Made by a program: the position numbers and the translations under genes. From Spinacia oleracea (taxonomy: Eukaryota; Streptophyta; Magnoliopsida; Caryophyllales; Amaranthaceae), in assembly GCF_020520425.1 (NCBI RefSeq), contig NC_079492.1, forward strand, positions 620,001-684,000: a stretch of DNA of 64,000 nt, given 5' to 3'. This document shows, piece by piece, positions 46,601 to 58,962 of the stretch (position 1 is the stretch's first letter; every line of letters begins with the position of its first letter). The notes under the pieces were generated by a model. It worked only from the letters and a program-made list of their open reading frames with translations. It searched no databases and was not told where the DNA came from.

Positions 46601-47989
46601 TGAAGGAAATAATGCCCTTGGTCCAAGTATGCATTCGATGTTAAGTCTAATAAATGCGGTTCAGTATTAATTAACAAGTTAATAATTCAGTGAGATCAAG
46701 TGAGCTGAATGCCTAGCTAGAGGCCGCTTCAGTTCAAGTGGAATTAATGATATTAATCCACAGCTTACTCTTGACTGAACCCGTAGGTTCACACAAATAG
46801 TACGTAAACGGATCAAGTATTTAATGGCATTAAATACTCCATCTATGGATATTCGGAATCGACGGATCTTGGTTTCAATGGGAGCTGAGATCGTCACAGG
46901 CAAGAAATGAATACTCCGGAAACGATGATATTGCCGGAAACGGAAATATGGATCGTATCGGAAATATAAATATTATCCAAGTCGTAGATGTTGCCGGAAA
47001 CGGAAACATGGTACGTATCGGGAAATATTATCGGAAATAGAAATATTGCCGGAATCGGAAATATTGCCGGAAACGGAAATATTGTCTGAATCGGAAATAT
47101 TATCGGAATCGGAAAATAATTCCGGAAACGGAAATATTAAATATTTGTTCGAAACGGAAATAAATTCCGGAATCGGAAATGTTAAATATTGTTCGTATCG
47201 GAAATGAATTCCGGAATCGGAAAATTAATCGGAAGCGCGTCGTACGAATTAGCATCGGACGAGCTTGCTAGACGAAGGCCCAGCACGAAGCCAGGCCCAC
47301 GTCCAGCAAGGGAAACGCGCGCCACAACACGCCAGCCCAAGGCTGCGCCAGGCCCACCGCAAGGCAGGCCCACCGCGCGCCCAAGGCTGCGGCAGTCGTG
47401 GGCTGCGATGCTCGGGCTGTGCGCGCGCGCGCATGGCGCCCCTCGTGGGCTGTTGTGCGTGCGTGGGTGTTTGTGTTCACATACGAAACCTAAAACGTAC
47501 AGGATTCGTTTAATGATTAAATTCCTAATTCTATTTGATAAATTAATTAAATAAGAGTTTCATTAGGATTCTAATTTTAATTAATTCTTATCCTAATAGG
47601 ATTCCAATTCTCTTTCCATACCCCTATAAATATGTGGCCTGGGTTCACAATTTATAACGAGTATTCAAGTATTCAAAGTGAGTTTTTGAGAGAAAAATTC
47701 AGTCACATTCCTTGCTCAATAGTGCCGAAAATTATTAGTACCTTAAGGGCGATTCTAGTTGGTCAATCTTAGAGGCGGATCCGGACGTGCTGTGGACTAT
47801 CTACGGAGGGACGACACTTGGAGTCCTAAAGACTTGTTCTTGTTCGGTTCGGGCGCAGCTAGGGAAGGCACGCAACAAAGAGTATGCATCTAAACTATGC
47901 TATATGATTATGTGTAAATAATATGTATTTCTGGCTTAATGGTTGTTTCCGCATGATTTATGAATTGTCATATGTATCATAACCTAATA
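46601..47989 (+). repeat. 5' LTR of the copia element (1389 bp)
   Basis: Modules: U3 start, CGGAAAT/CGGAATC array (46905-47235), GC-rich block (47250-47470), CCTATAAATATG TATA-like box (47623-47634), then R-U5. Frames seen inside the GC-rich block on both strands recur in the other LTRs and are not credited. Confidence 0.92.
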
Positions 47990-47990
47990 G

Positions 47991-48004
47991 TGGTATCACG
48001 AGCC
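47991..48004 (+). other. Primer binding site (initiator Met tRNA)
   Basis: TGGTATCACGAGCC, one base after the LTR boundary; same variant as in the element at 1-4446. Confidence 0.85.
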
Positions 48005-48724
48005 TCTTATTATTTTCATAATCTAAATTGCATGAACATGGTTAAATATTACAAATTTGCAAGAATTAAAAGGGGTGATTAATTTTCGTAATTGTTAATT
48101 AATTGCAAATTGCGTTTATTTAATTATACGTACGCAGTTTTTCGGCAGTTTCTTCGTTACTCATCCAAATCGAGTGATTTTTGTGTCCATTCCGCATGTA
48201 AAAGGCATTCTAAAATTTTGACAAAAAAAAGATTTTTCTGCCGAACCCAGAATTCTCAAATTCGAAGCCTAACTATGACTTTTCGAAGGTTTTAGTTTTT
48301 CGAATGCAAAATTTCGTAAATTTAAGATGTTAAATTAAATATTTGCGATTCTTGTTGATAAATCTTGAATTTTTGATTGACCTACTGTATATGTTTAACA
48401 AGTTTGAATGCCTAGCCTTGTTAATTATGCAATCTAATTTGTAATTATGATTAATTTGTTGAAAATTAGAATAATTTAGAATTAATTTGATTTTCATAAT
48501 TAATTGTAATTTAATTAGATACCTATGATTAAAAACCACCATAAAAATTGTAAATTTATGATAAATTTTAAATTTTTATGACCTAGACTTGAATCCATGT
48601 TAATCGGAAATCAATTGAATAATAAATTTTCGATTTTTCGCCCTAAAATTATGAAATTAATATTATTTATTAATTTGTCCTTAATTTTAAATATAAATTT
48701 TTTAAATTTTATGCGATTCGTTCA

Positions 48725-49385
48725 TATAACTTGCACGCACAAAGCAAGGGACGCTACGTGTTACCCTTAAGGGGTGTTGTATAGTGCGGGCATGTGACGA
48801 CGAGCAAGGGAGCTCGTCGCCCATGCGGCACGAATGCAATGAGCAAGGCCATGGTGCACGAGCACAAGGCAGCAGCCCTGCCTTGTGTCGTGGGCTATGA
48901 GCAATGGACGAATGGGCGAGGGCGAATGCAAGGCACAGCAGTCGCGTGTGGGCAGCAAGCGAGTTGCGCCACAACGCGCACTGCCTCGCGCAAGCGCACG
49001 CAACCTCGCGCGCAGCGAGCGCAAGCTCGCGTGCCACGAGTGCTGCGCCCAGCGTCGATGCCTCGCGCATTGAGCGCTGGCTCGCACAAGCGAGCGCTGG
49101 CGAGCGCGCGCAGCGAGCGCTGGCTCGCATCAAGCGAGCGCTGGCGAGCGCGCACAGCGAGTGCTGGCGAGCGCGCACAGCAAGCGCTGGCGAGCGAATG
49201 CAGCGAGCGATGGCTCGCGTGCATCGAGCGCTGGCGCGCGCGCAGCGAGCACCAGCTCGCGCGATGGCTTGCGAAGGAAAGCAGCAGTAGCTATGCGACG
49301 CAGCGCATGGGCTGCGCGCACATGGCCAGCGATGGCTGTGTGCGTGTGGCCCATGGGCGTGCGATGCGTAAGGTTGTTGCGTTAC
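48725..49385. repeat. GC-rich, self-complementary block in the copia leader
   Basis: Built of words such as GCGAGCGCTGGCGAGCGCGC and GCAGCGAGCGATGGCTCGC in tandem and inverted order. It corresponds to 1655-2290 in the other element but its internal repeat pattern differs, so it evolves quickly. It yields long stop-free frames on both strands by composition. Confidence 0.85.
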
Positions 49386-52300
49386 GATTAGATCGTTTTG
49401 AAATTTTAAATTTTCAGTTTACGTAATTTTAATTAATTTTAAAATTAATAATTTAAATTATTTTCTTGGATTTTAATTTTGAATATTGTAATTATAATAA
49501 ATTTTATTTATTCTAATTATTTTACTAAAATTAAAATCATGAATTAATTTAAATACGACTGAAATTAAATTAAACTTTTTGGATTCAATTATAAATTTAT
49601 ATGAGCTTTAAATTTTAATTAAATTTGTATGTTTCCGGTTAGACTAGAAATACATTTTTATGTTTAAAATTAGTAAAGCATATGAATTTATTGGTTTAAG
49701 TGGGAGCCCTTTTAGTCATAAACTCTTGATTAGGTCTACAAATCCTTAAGGTTAAAACAACTTGATTCGAATTAATAAGGACTGAATAATTGGTACATTA
49801 TTGGTGCCCTTGATTAATTACTGCAAATGTTTACGTGATGCATAATGTGTTTAACTAACCAGCTATGTGGGCCATTCATGATAATGAATGGGTGAATGGT
49901 ATATATTGTATATGTACTGTTTTGCAGGTTATGAAGTGACTAGTATGGCCCAAATAGGATAGAAAATATGGTCTGCGTACCATTAATTTGAATGTAATTG
50001 GTCTAAAGTACCAAAGTTGTTTTTCAATTCAAATATGGTCTGCGTACCATCAAATAGTTGTAATTAGTTTTAATTATAGCTTATCCTATTTGAAGAAAAT
50101 GGTGCCTCCCACGGAGATTTTCAAGACGGACTTTGAAGTTAAAGCTTCAAGATGAAGTCGGGCCATACTAGATCACATTTATCTTATGCATGTTTTAAGT
50201 TATTTATTGCTTTTAAATATGTCTTAAAATGCATGAGATCAAAAGCTTGATTATGTTGCATGATTAAAGATTTTAGTTCACTTAAAATCTAACCAACATA
50301 GTAAGAGCCTTAAGTTCCAAACTTAAAAAAATTGAGTTAAAAGGTGCCATGCCAAAATATACACTTGCTTGGATATCCTTTACATCAATCTAGTAATAGT
50401 TTTCGCTCAGCGAGGTGTTACTTATTGGTCCTAAAGGGGCAAGGTACACAAATAATTGTGAGTACATGTTAGTTTTGGTGAAACTCAACGATATAAGTAA
50501 AAGTCCTTTTATGTCGTGGCAAAATCGATAGGTTTACCTAATAAGTTCTTAGACGTACCTATCAACCAAGAATAGTTTCTAGACTATTAGCAAAAGGCTT
50601 TTGCTTACCTAAGATGTTTTAGGATTAAGTCGACAAACTGTGCTTAGTTCTTCAATGATTTTAGGATCTTGGAATCATTTTATTCACACCTGTCGGAACA
50701 CATAATTCGAATAAAATGCTAATGACTTGTTTGAATTGCATGGTTGCTTTAATTTCAAGTTATTATTCATGATAAATGTTTAGACTTTGCATGCTTCAAT
50801 GAATGTTTTAATTATTGTTTATAATTAAATATCTTGTACTGCAGTAAATCCTTTTAGAAAGGTAACAGTAAATTTCCTCGATTGGTAGTGAATCCAAGAA
50901 CGATTCACGGAAATGAGAGAAAGTGAGCAATTTAAAATGTACGTTTCTTATAGCGACTTTTATGGTTGTTTTCGAATATCAAAGTCGAATGGCAAACCAA
51001 TTGGTGCTTGTGAATTCAAAATACACTGTAGTTTTGAGATCATAAAGCATTGAGTCTAATACGCTCAGCTTTACGAATAGTTAACAACCTAATATCTTTG
51101 TCCATTTAATTCTCGAATGAGTCTAGTCCCTAGACATTCGAATAGATCGATGCTTAGAGAACTTTAGAAGCTTCTGGTAAGATCATCTAGTTGAAACTTA
51201 ATATTCAACATAAATTAAATGTTAAGAACCTTGTTGGGGTGACATTGGACATGTCTAACAAAGTATAAAAGTCAACACTAAAGAATTCAATTCTTAAGAC
51301 TATAAGAAAGGGTACAAGAAATAGGAAAACGAGGAACAAATGAAAGGAATTTACGATTCCGTTTCTACCTATAAGTTTATGTTTAAAGAGAAGTGACCTA
51401 GCAATCAAACTTCCTTGGTATCATATACCGCTTGAGGTTCTTACTTCGGTAATAACTCAAACAATGGAAGCTAGGATACACTAATGACCTACAAGTGGGA
51501 AATGAAGCATGGCAATGCTACATTAGTTGTAGGGTCATCTAGTTTGTTTTAAGTCCTTTCAAAGGCTGGAACTTAATGGCTATTTTGTTCCATAATCAAC
51601 ATACCTAAATTTCTGTTTTCAAACACAGAAAGACTCACATTCAAGAAAAACAAAAACAATGTTTGTTTGTTTATTTGAATGAATGGTCAATTACAGGTTG
51701 AGTCAATATGCTTGATTAAAACAAACAACTCTTTAAAGAACTTTACTAGGTTCAAATCAACCCCTTGATTTGAGTTCCACTAATCTTTGGCATTGTTGCT
51801 TAGACCATATTAACAAGTTAACATTCAAAAGCTCTATTTTGATGGACTTTTGAAAGTTGATTGATTTCTAGATCATTTTAAGACAACTAGTCTTACTTGT
51901 TGAAAGTAACAAAAGATATGAACTATTGTTAGAACGCCTAGACAATAGAGTTCAAAGCTAAAGAAAGATTTTATGACTTTATTATTTCACACAGATTTGA
52001 GTGAATATAGGTTTATTTACTCAATGTGATATAAGTTTGAATCTGTTTGGCTAGTTCAAAGATTCAGAAGTATAAATCCACTTGGCAAGAAATCATAAAG
52101 ATCTAGGTTAGATCATGTTGATGATTACTTGAGACCAAATATGATCATCAATGATTGTGTGGTGTAATTTCACAATCTAGGTCCATAAGATATGGCATAT
52201 CTTAGTTGGAATAATCGAAGTCAATTAGTACTTGATTCGATTAATGATGAATCATAAAGACTTTTCCTATAATTTCTAAAACAAAATGCTCAACTACCAC

Positions 52301-53090
52301 CAAACTAAACCAAATTCGTCAAAGCTATTGAAAAGTAATTTCAGAATAACTTTTCATAAAATATATCTAGAGAGTTGCAAAACTCAGTGGGAGCTTAGTG
52401 TTTGTCATTCGACAAACTAAGGCCCAAGTATAGATATATGTTTCATTGTGATTTATTCAAATGAGACACAAGGGTATTGTTTCTACCACGAATTTTTGAG
52501 AACATAATGTTTGTTTGCTCGAAATAATGTCCTTTTGGAGATTCGTTTCCAAAATGACAAGTGGGAGAAAATAGACCTCGAAAGTCTTCGAGGCGAGCAA
52601 CAAACATAAACGGACATTCCGGAGGCTTTTCGAAGTGCTTCAGAAAATCCGAACTTATTCTTTAAGGACTTTAGAAGTGGCTTTAAAGAATAGACATCTC
52701 TTAGAAGACTTTACAAGTGCTTCAAGGAGAACAGAATATTCAAAGGACTTTCAAGTGGCTATTGATATTCTATTGTTTGATGTTCTATACCCTAGTAGGC
52801 ATAGAGTTCAACTCACTGGAACTATGAGATTCTTCTATTAGATAGTGAAGAAACATGGAGTTCGGGTCATTGAAACTATGCGATTCTTCCATTAGATAGT
52901 GAAGAAACCTACAACTTGCAGTCAAACTATTATCATGTAGATTAATGAGTTTGTGACTTGTAAGAAAGCTATGACGAAACCCAGATTCCCTAAAATGGTT
53001 AGAGGCCATATATAGACTCAAATGTTTTAAATGGTTAGAGGCCATAAAACATACTCAATGTTTTGATGACAAAATTGAAATTTTGTTGAT
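49386..53090 (+). other. Copia leader and unrecognisable gag/integrase remains
   Basis: Up to about 50220 the sequence is colinear with the other element's leader (3' of its GC block to near gag), including TGGTCTGCGTACCAT repeated at 49969 and 50036. Beyond that no reading frame of gag or integrase can be followed; stops occur in all frames. Confidence 0.6.
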
Positions 53091-54460
53091 TTGCAAGAAT
53101 AGTTTCACACCTATTGGTTGCAAGTTTGTTTTAAGGATAAAAACCATCAAACATGAATTGTGTTCACACACAAATCTAGATTAGTTGCTAAAAGTTACAA
53201 GCAAATTCACGATGTGGATTGTGTTGAAACCTCATGCAAAATCGTAATGCTTCAAGTCTATAATTCAAGAAATGATTGCATATTGGTAAATATGGCAATT
53301 GGATGACAAAAGTATTCCTCAATCAAATGTTGGAATAAATTATGTACATGGCATGTCATAGGATTTGTGGATCCAAATAATGCTTGAAAAGGAAAGCTAG
53401 CTTATGAAATCTAAGTCCAGATTTAAGCAAGCAATTGGGAATTAGAACTGTATTTTAGTGAAGCTAATAAGTATTTTAGTTTCATAAAATGTACATGATT
53501 CTTATAGATATATAAGAAGTTTAGTGGGAGTACATAAAACTTAATTGGTCCTATGTGTATCACACACATATCTCTCTATTGTGAAATAACATTCAAATGC
53601 TAAATACTTAGATTTGAGATTATTCATCAATGACGGACCAAGGCGAAACTTAGTACATACTGGGTATTAAGATCTATTTACAAAGATCTTATGATATTGT
53701 TTTGGATTAAGTAAATGGCATTTACTAAATCAAACACGAAAGTCTCCATTGGAGATATTCGACCCATGTGAATAAATCTAATTAAAGGATGTTTGAACTA
53801 TGTATAAGCATTTACTAAGTTAAACATCAAAGGATCTAAATAAGATTCTTAACCTATATTATATGTCAAAGAATTTAGCTGGATTTAGTATCTACTGAAA
53901 CTAGATAAGCTAAAGTTACATGAATAGAATTCAATTGGGAATTATTCTGCAAAAGAATTTATCATGTATGATATAATATGAGGATCGCCAAAAACGTATC
54001 GTATGACTTTAGCCATGACGAACATATACCAATTTCTATTGATCTAAGTAAAGATCAACTAGATTGAGATCAAGAATACTTATGGTACTTGAAAAGGTAC
54101 ATAGGAATAGTTCTTGATTCAAGGAAATAAAGATATGCTAAATATTGATGCTACACGCATAAACACTGGCAAAGGATCAAGCAAGACCCTTTGGAGTTAA
54201 CCATTGATAAGGACGAGCAATAGAGCATCGTGTTTTGAAAATGGAAACATGGGTTGGAGACCATGAGTTGTTGCGTGGGAAATTAAAATAATAATTTCTA
54301 TGTTCTAAGATATAGTTGGAGAGTCTTCCACATATCTATGAACTGCTTGGATAGGTAAATCCAAACAAAGCATCACTAGCAACCTAAACAGTTGAAGTAA
54401 AAGTACTTATTGCCTAAAAAGCAATAAAACAGGGTTGTTTATGTTAAAGAGTTCTTCACT
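53090..54460 (+). pseudogene. Decayed copia reverse transcriptase / RNase H
   Basis: Across changing frames one can read remnants of the copia RT order: a GCKFVFRIK-like segment near 53110, a VAK.YKQIHDVDCVET-like segment near 53185, a GFVDPNNA segment near 53360, LGIKIYKD-like near 53665, and near 54390 an EVKVLIA stretch followed by a stop, in the place of the RNase H active-site region. These are recognisable from known copia RT/RNase H patterns but broken by many stops and shifts. No protein can be made. Confidence 0.65.
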
Positions 54461-55614
54461 GAACTTGGGAAGATCACCTATCTGCTGGCTTGATGGTTCT
54501 TCATTGAAAAATGCGTAGAACCACTCTTGAAGCAAGAAAAAGGTCTGCTAACTTGATGGTTCTTCATTGAGAAATGCGTAGAACCACCATTGTAGCGAGA
54601 AAGACTAGATCACAAAATAAACATACTCAAAAGATCTTATCATCTATCTCGAAGAACATTCGATGAAAAGGATATTAAGATTGGCAAAGCATGATAACTA
54701 AACCTATGCAACAAGTGAGAAGCAACACTCACGTTGTAGCACTGGAAATCAAGCATAGCTTTGAATTCCATGAAATGTTTTAAAGATGGGTTAGAGGCCC
54801 ATGGTTGTAAAACATTGGGGTTGAACATTTATCATATATGAAATGTATTTTCATATTCCATTTAATCTTGGTTTAGTATTAAATGATGAGTCCCTTCAAT
54901 TTGACAATATATTCAAGATAGACTGTCAGGACCAGTCCTGTGACTAAGAAATGTCTATCAAGTGAACTTGAATGTCAAAGGTTGAAAATGGTCCCTAGTC
55001 GGAGTTTTCTATAAAATTGGACGCATAGAAAACGTTAGACGACTAGAATGCAAGATGACTAGTAGTTCTGTTTCTTGAACAATGTGGACATGGCAATGTC
55101 ATAATCATTTGCATAGATACTTACTTTGGGAAGACTAGTATCGGACAAGACCTATGAAACTTTACTGTAAGAGATGAAAATCTGTCATAAGTAAATTTCA
55201 TTAAAATTATTAGACACTAAATCCTCAATACCTGAGTGATTTGAGATTACTTGTTTGAGAACTGGTTGCTTTGACGTTGACCAACCGTCGCACCGTAAAA
55301 GGAGGCTATAAAGGCAACGCTCAGGTAATCACCTATCAAACGAAGTCTAATCTCAAGATCGCAAGATTGGGATTGTCCTCCCATAAATCGGGATGAGATG
55401 CTTAAAAGTTGTACAAGGCCACTCGGAGAGCTAGAAACTGTGAAATGCATGGCCGTGCTCGGATGAATCATAGGCTATGATTATCTGTTTATTTGATCAG
55501 TTGAACTCTGAAACCGAGGAACACCTCTGGACATAATAAGGATGACAACTCTTACCTTATGTTCAAGAGCAAGCATCGAACGACAAAGGAATTAGGAAAT
55601 GCACACTTGTCCCT

Positions 55615-55631
55615 AAGGACAAGTGGGAGAC
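55615..55631 (+). other. Polypurine tract
   Basis: AAGGACAAGTGGGAGAC directly before the 3' LTR, the usual plus-strand primer site of copia elements. Confidence 0.75.
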
Positions 55632-57019
55632 TGAAGGAAATAATGCCCTTGGTCCAAGTATGCATTCGATGTTAAGTCTAATAAATGCGGTTCAGTATTA
55701 ATTAACAAGTTAATAATTCAGTGAGATCAAGTGAGCTGAATGCCTAGCTAGAGGCCGCTTCAGTTCAAGTGGAATTAATGATATTAATCCACAGCTTACT
55801 CTTGACTGAACCCGTAGGGTCACACAAATAGTACGTAAACGAATCAAGTATTTAATGGCATTAAATACTCCATCTATGGATATTCGGAATTGACGGATCT
55901 TGGTTTCAGTGGGAGCTGAGATCGTCACAGGCAAGAAATAAATACTCCGGAAACGATGATATTGCCGGAAACGGAAATATGGATCGTATCGGAAATATAA
56001 ATATTATCCAAGTCGTAGATGTTGCCGGAAACGGAAACATGGTACGTATCGGGAAATATTATCGGAAATAGAAATATTGCCGGAATCGGAAATATTGCCG
56101 GAAACGGAAATATTGTCTGAATCGGAAATATTATCGGAATCGGAAAATAATTCCGGAAACGGAAATATTAAATATTTGTTCGAAACGGAAATAAATTCCG
56201 GAATCGGAAATGTTAAATATTGTTCGTATCGGAAATGAATTCCGGAATCGGAAAATTAATCGGAAGCGCGTCGTACGAATTAGCATCGGACGAGCTTGCT
56301 AGACGAAGGCCCAGCACGAAGCCAGGCCCACGTCCAGCAAGGGAAACGCGCACCACAACACGCCAGCCCAAGGCTGCGCCAGGCCCACCGCAAGGCAGGC
56401 CCAGCGCGCGCCCAAGGCTGCGGCAGTCGTGGGCTGCGATGCTAGGGCTGTGCGCGCGCGCGCAAGGCGCCCCTCGTGGGCTGCTGTGCGTGCGTGGGTG
56501 TTTGTGTTCACATACGAAACCTAAAACGTACAAGATTCGTTTAATGATTAAATTCCTAATTCTATTTGATAAATTAATTAAATAAGAGTTTCATTAGGAT
56601 TCTAATTTTAATTAATTCGTATCCTAATAGGATTCCAATTCTCTTTCCATACCCCTATAAATATGTGGCCTGGGTTCACAATTTATAACGAGTATTCAAG
56701 TATTCAAAGTGAGTTTTTGAGAGAAAAATTCAGTCACATTCCTTGCTCAATAGTGCCGAAAATTATTAGTACCTTAAGGGCGATTCTAGTTGGTCAATCT
56801 TAAGGCGGATCCGGACGTGCTGTGGACTATCTACGGAGGGACGACACTTGGAGTCCTAAAGACTTGTTCTTGTTCGGTTCGGGCGCAGCTAGGGAAGGCA
56901 CGCAACAAAGAGTATGCATCTAAACTATGCTATATGATTATGTGTAAATAATATGTATTCCTGGCTTAATGGTTGTTTCCGCATGATTTATGAATTGTTA
57001 TATGTATCATAACCTAATA
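55632..57019 (+). repeat. 3' LTR of the copia element (1388 bp)
   Basis: Near-identical to the 5' LTR with the same modules; followed by the target duplication GTAAT. Confidence 0.92.
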
Positions 57020-57152
57020 GTAATATTCGAGTTACTAAATCATTTCATCATTGAACAACTCAAAAAAACAAGGCCATGAGCAAGGCAGCAAAGGCAAGGT
57101 ATTTACTTACAACATACTTAGAAAGTCATATGCAAAATCACTTCTCTAAACA

Positions 57153-57226
57153 CATCGGCATCTAAGTGGAAAGAATGCATATCACATCATTTTCAGATGG
57201 AAAATCTTCCCACCTAGATACCGATG
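57153..57226. repeat. Hairpin H3
   Basis: Arms 57153-57174 (CATCGGCATCTAAGTGGAAA...) and 57205-57226 pair with 3 mismatches, loop 30 nt. Paralogue of H2; the loop ATGCATATCACATCATTTTC is conserved between them. Confidence 0.8.
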
Positions 57227-57347
57227 CGTCAACAAAAGTAAATTTTGATATGCTTAAACCAATTCATCATTGAACAAAGCATGAAGAAGAAGGCATCAAG
57301 TACATAGAAGCAAGTACACACAACCATCTCAGAATGTCCCCAAGCAT

Positions 57348-57443
57348 CCCTCACACAAACCCCATCCACCAACACTTAGCTCCTGAGAAGCATTATTCAT
57401 GCTAATGGCGCATGAGTGTTAATGGAATATAGGGTTTGAGTGT
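57348..57443. repeat. Hairpin H4
   Basis: Arms about 57348-57383 and 57408-57443 pair imperfectly (ACACAAACCC opposite GGGTTTGAGTGT; CAACACTTAG opposite CATGAGTGTT). Upstream GAATGTCCCCAAGC and downstream GACTCATCATAGATG are also shared with H8 and H10. Confidence 0.6.
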
Positions 57444-57566
57444 CAGCAAATGAAGACTCATCATAGATGACTCAAAACAAATAACAAGGCAGCAATGGAC
57501 AAGGCACAACAATCTCAGTTAGGTTGATTTACAGCATATATGTAGTATGTTTCTAAATTTTAACAA

Positions 57567-57653
57567 CCTCATCACCCTTTCACAAAAGGGATTACATGAT
57601 CACTTCTTTGTTTTTGAAATGAAATTTATCCCCTTTTGTAAAAGGGGACGAGG
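57567..57653. repeat. Hairpin H5
   Basis: Arms 57567-57590 (CCTCATCACCCTTTCACAAA...) and 57630-57653 pair with few mismatches, loop 39 nt. Confidence 0.8.
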
Positions 57654-57803
57654 GAATATGTTAGAAACCAAAATCTAAGATAATCAACAATTACATCACA
57701 GATCACAATGATCAAACTCACACATGGGACATTAGCAAACATTAGGGTTCCAATCTCAGTGTTGTTGAATAGCATCATTGATCTATTGTATCAATATTTT
57801 CTC

Positions 57804-57896
57804 AACTTTAACATCCTTTTGCCGAATGGAATGATTGATATTCACTACTGATCATGTGAAATGACAATCACTCCATTAGACAAAAGGAGTTAAAGG
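57804..57896. repeat. Hairpin H6
   Basis: Arms 57804-57837 (CTTTAACATCCTTTTGCCGA...) and 57865-57896 pair with few mismatches, loop 27 nt. Resembles H1 in word order (CTTTAA, TCC, AATGGA.TGA). Confidence 0.8.
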
Positions 57897-57989
57897 ACAA
57901 GTATTGAAACATAAATCTCAGGATATCAACCTTTAACATCATTGATTATCATTAACACCACAATCAAACATGTTGTTTAAGTGTCATGG

Positions 57990-58074
57990 TGGTCCTTCCA
58001 AAGGGAATTGACAAATTGTGAACTATCGCATTGGATATTTAAAAATAAGTCAATCCCCTTTGAAGGACCACCTA
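57990..58074. repeat. Hairpin H7
   Basis: Arms 57990-58014 (GGTGGTCCTTCCAAAGGGAA...) and 58051-58074 pair almost fully, loop 36 nt. The most stable-looking of the series. Confidence 0.85.
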
Positions 58075-58135
58075 ACTAACAAAAGTGAAACATGCATGAC
58101 ATCAAAATTCATCTCAGATGTCCCCAAGCATCATT

Positions 58136-58230
58136 GAAACAAATTCAACCTACACACACTTAGCGCCTGAGAAGCATCATCACTGATACTAATGGCAGCA
58201 CGAGTGAGTGTAGGTAACTTGAATTGTTTC
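58136..58230. repeat. Hairpin H8
   Basis: Arms 58136-58167 (GAAACAAATTCAACCTACAC...) and 58194-58230 pair with small bulges. Flanked by ATGTCCCCAAGC and GACTCATCATCGATG as in H4 and H10. Confidence 0.7.
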
Positions 58231-58318
58231 TCAGCATATGAAAGACTCATCATCGATGTAACATACAAAGGTACTTAAGGGGACAACTAACCTCTAAGTA
58301 AACAAGACATGAATTGCC

Positions 58319-58400
58319 TTTCTGGTCTAATGCCAGTTTATATGTGACGGAATCAATTGAATTGTTTCCAAAGACATTTAAACTGGCAAAGGATCAAAAA
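58319..58400. repeat. Hairpin H9
   Basis: Arms 58319-58345 (TTTCTGGTCTAATGCCAGTT...) and 58374-58400 pair with 5 mismatches, loop 28 nt. Confidence 0.75.
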
Positions 58401-58465
58401 GCCAAAACAAACCATGCTCATTTTGGTCTCAGATGTCCCCAAGCTTCATTGAAGCACACCATGTT

Positions 58466-58560
58466 CACAAACCATTAGCACACAAAAGCTTCAAACAGCC
58501 AAAGGCTGGATGCTAATGACGCACTGTGGTTTATGAAACATGGATAGTTTCTCAGCACTG
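58466..58560. repeat. Hairpin H10
   Basis: The left part CACCATGTTCACAAACCATT and, around 58527-58560, GCACTGTGGTTTATGAAACA plus TGG are complementary with bulges. Same flanking words as H4 and H8. Confidence 0.55.
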
Positions 58561-58962
58561 AAAGACTCGTCATAGACCTCATTCAAACCCTAACATCACA
58601 GACCAAGCATTCAGGAAAGGCAAACAATAAGAGGGGACTTTAATGAAACTGTTTTTTTCCAATCACATGTTAAAATTTTATTCATAAACCCATCCCATAT
58701 GCTTTCACCCCTCTCAAGGCAACACTAATCAACCAGCAAACATATCACAGTTTCAACGGGCAACATTTTTAAACCAGAATAGAGGACATGAATACACTCC
58801 AAACCCTATAACATCATCAACAAAACAACAACACCCCTTGCCAACAACAGATCACAGTTGTTGGCTACTCCACCTTATGTCTCCACAGCTAACCAGCAAT
58901 CCAAATATAATTAAAAGAGGGTTTATAGAAGACACACTTATCTCTAAGCACCATCAACACCC

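Larger units (their letters stand above)
46601..57019 (+). mobile_element. Ty1/copia element with decayed pol, complete, TSD GTAAT
   Basis: LTRs 46601-47989 and 55632-57019 begin TGAAGGAAAT and end CCTAATA (final CA mutated to TA in both). GTAAT flanks the element (46596-46600, 57020-57024). PBS, GC-rich leader and purine tract are in place. The two LTRs differ by about 15 changes in 1389 bp (my count by eye), so insertion was recent. The internal domain has no intact gag or pol; the reverse transcriptase/RNase H region is recognisable only through many stops and frameshifts. It is related to the element at 1-4446, which retains an open gag. Confidence 0.92.

Noticed and set aside
53090-54460. 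An intact copia polyprotein
   Set aside because: Motifs are recognisable but stops and frameshifts occur throughout.
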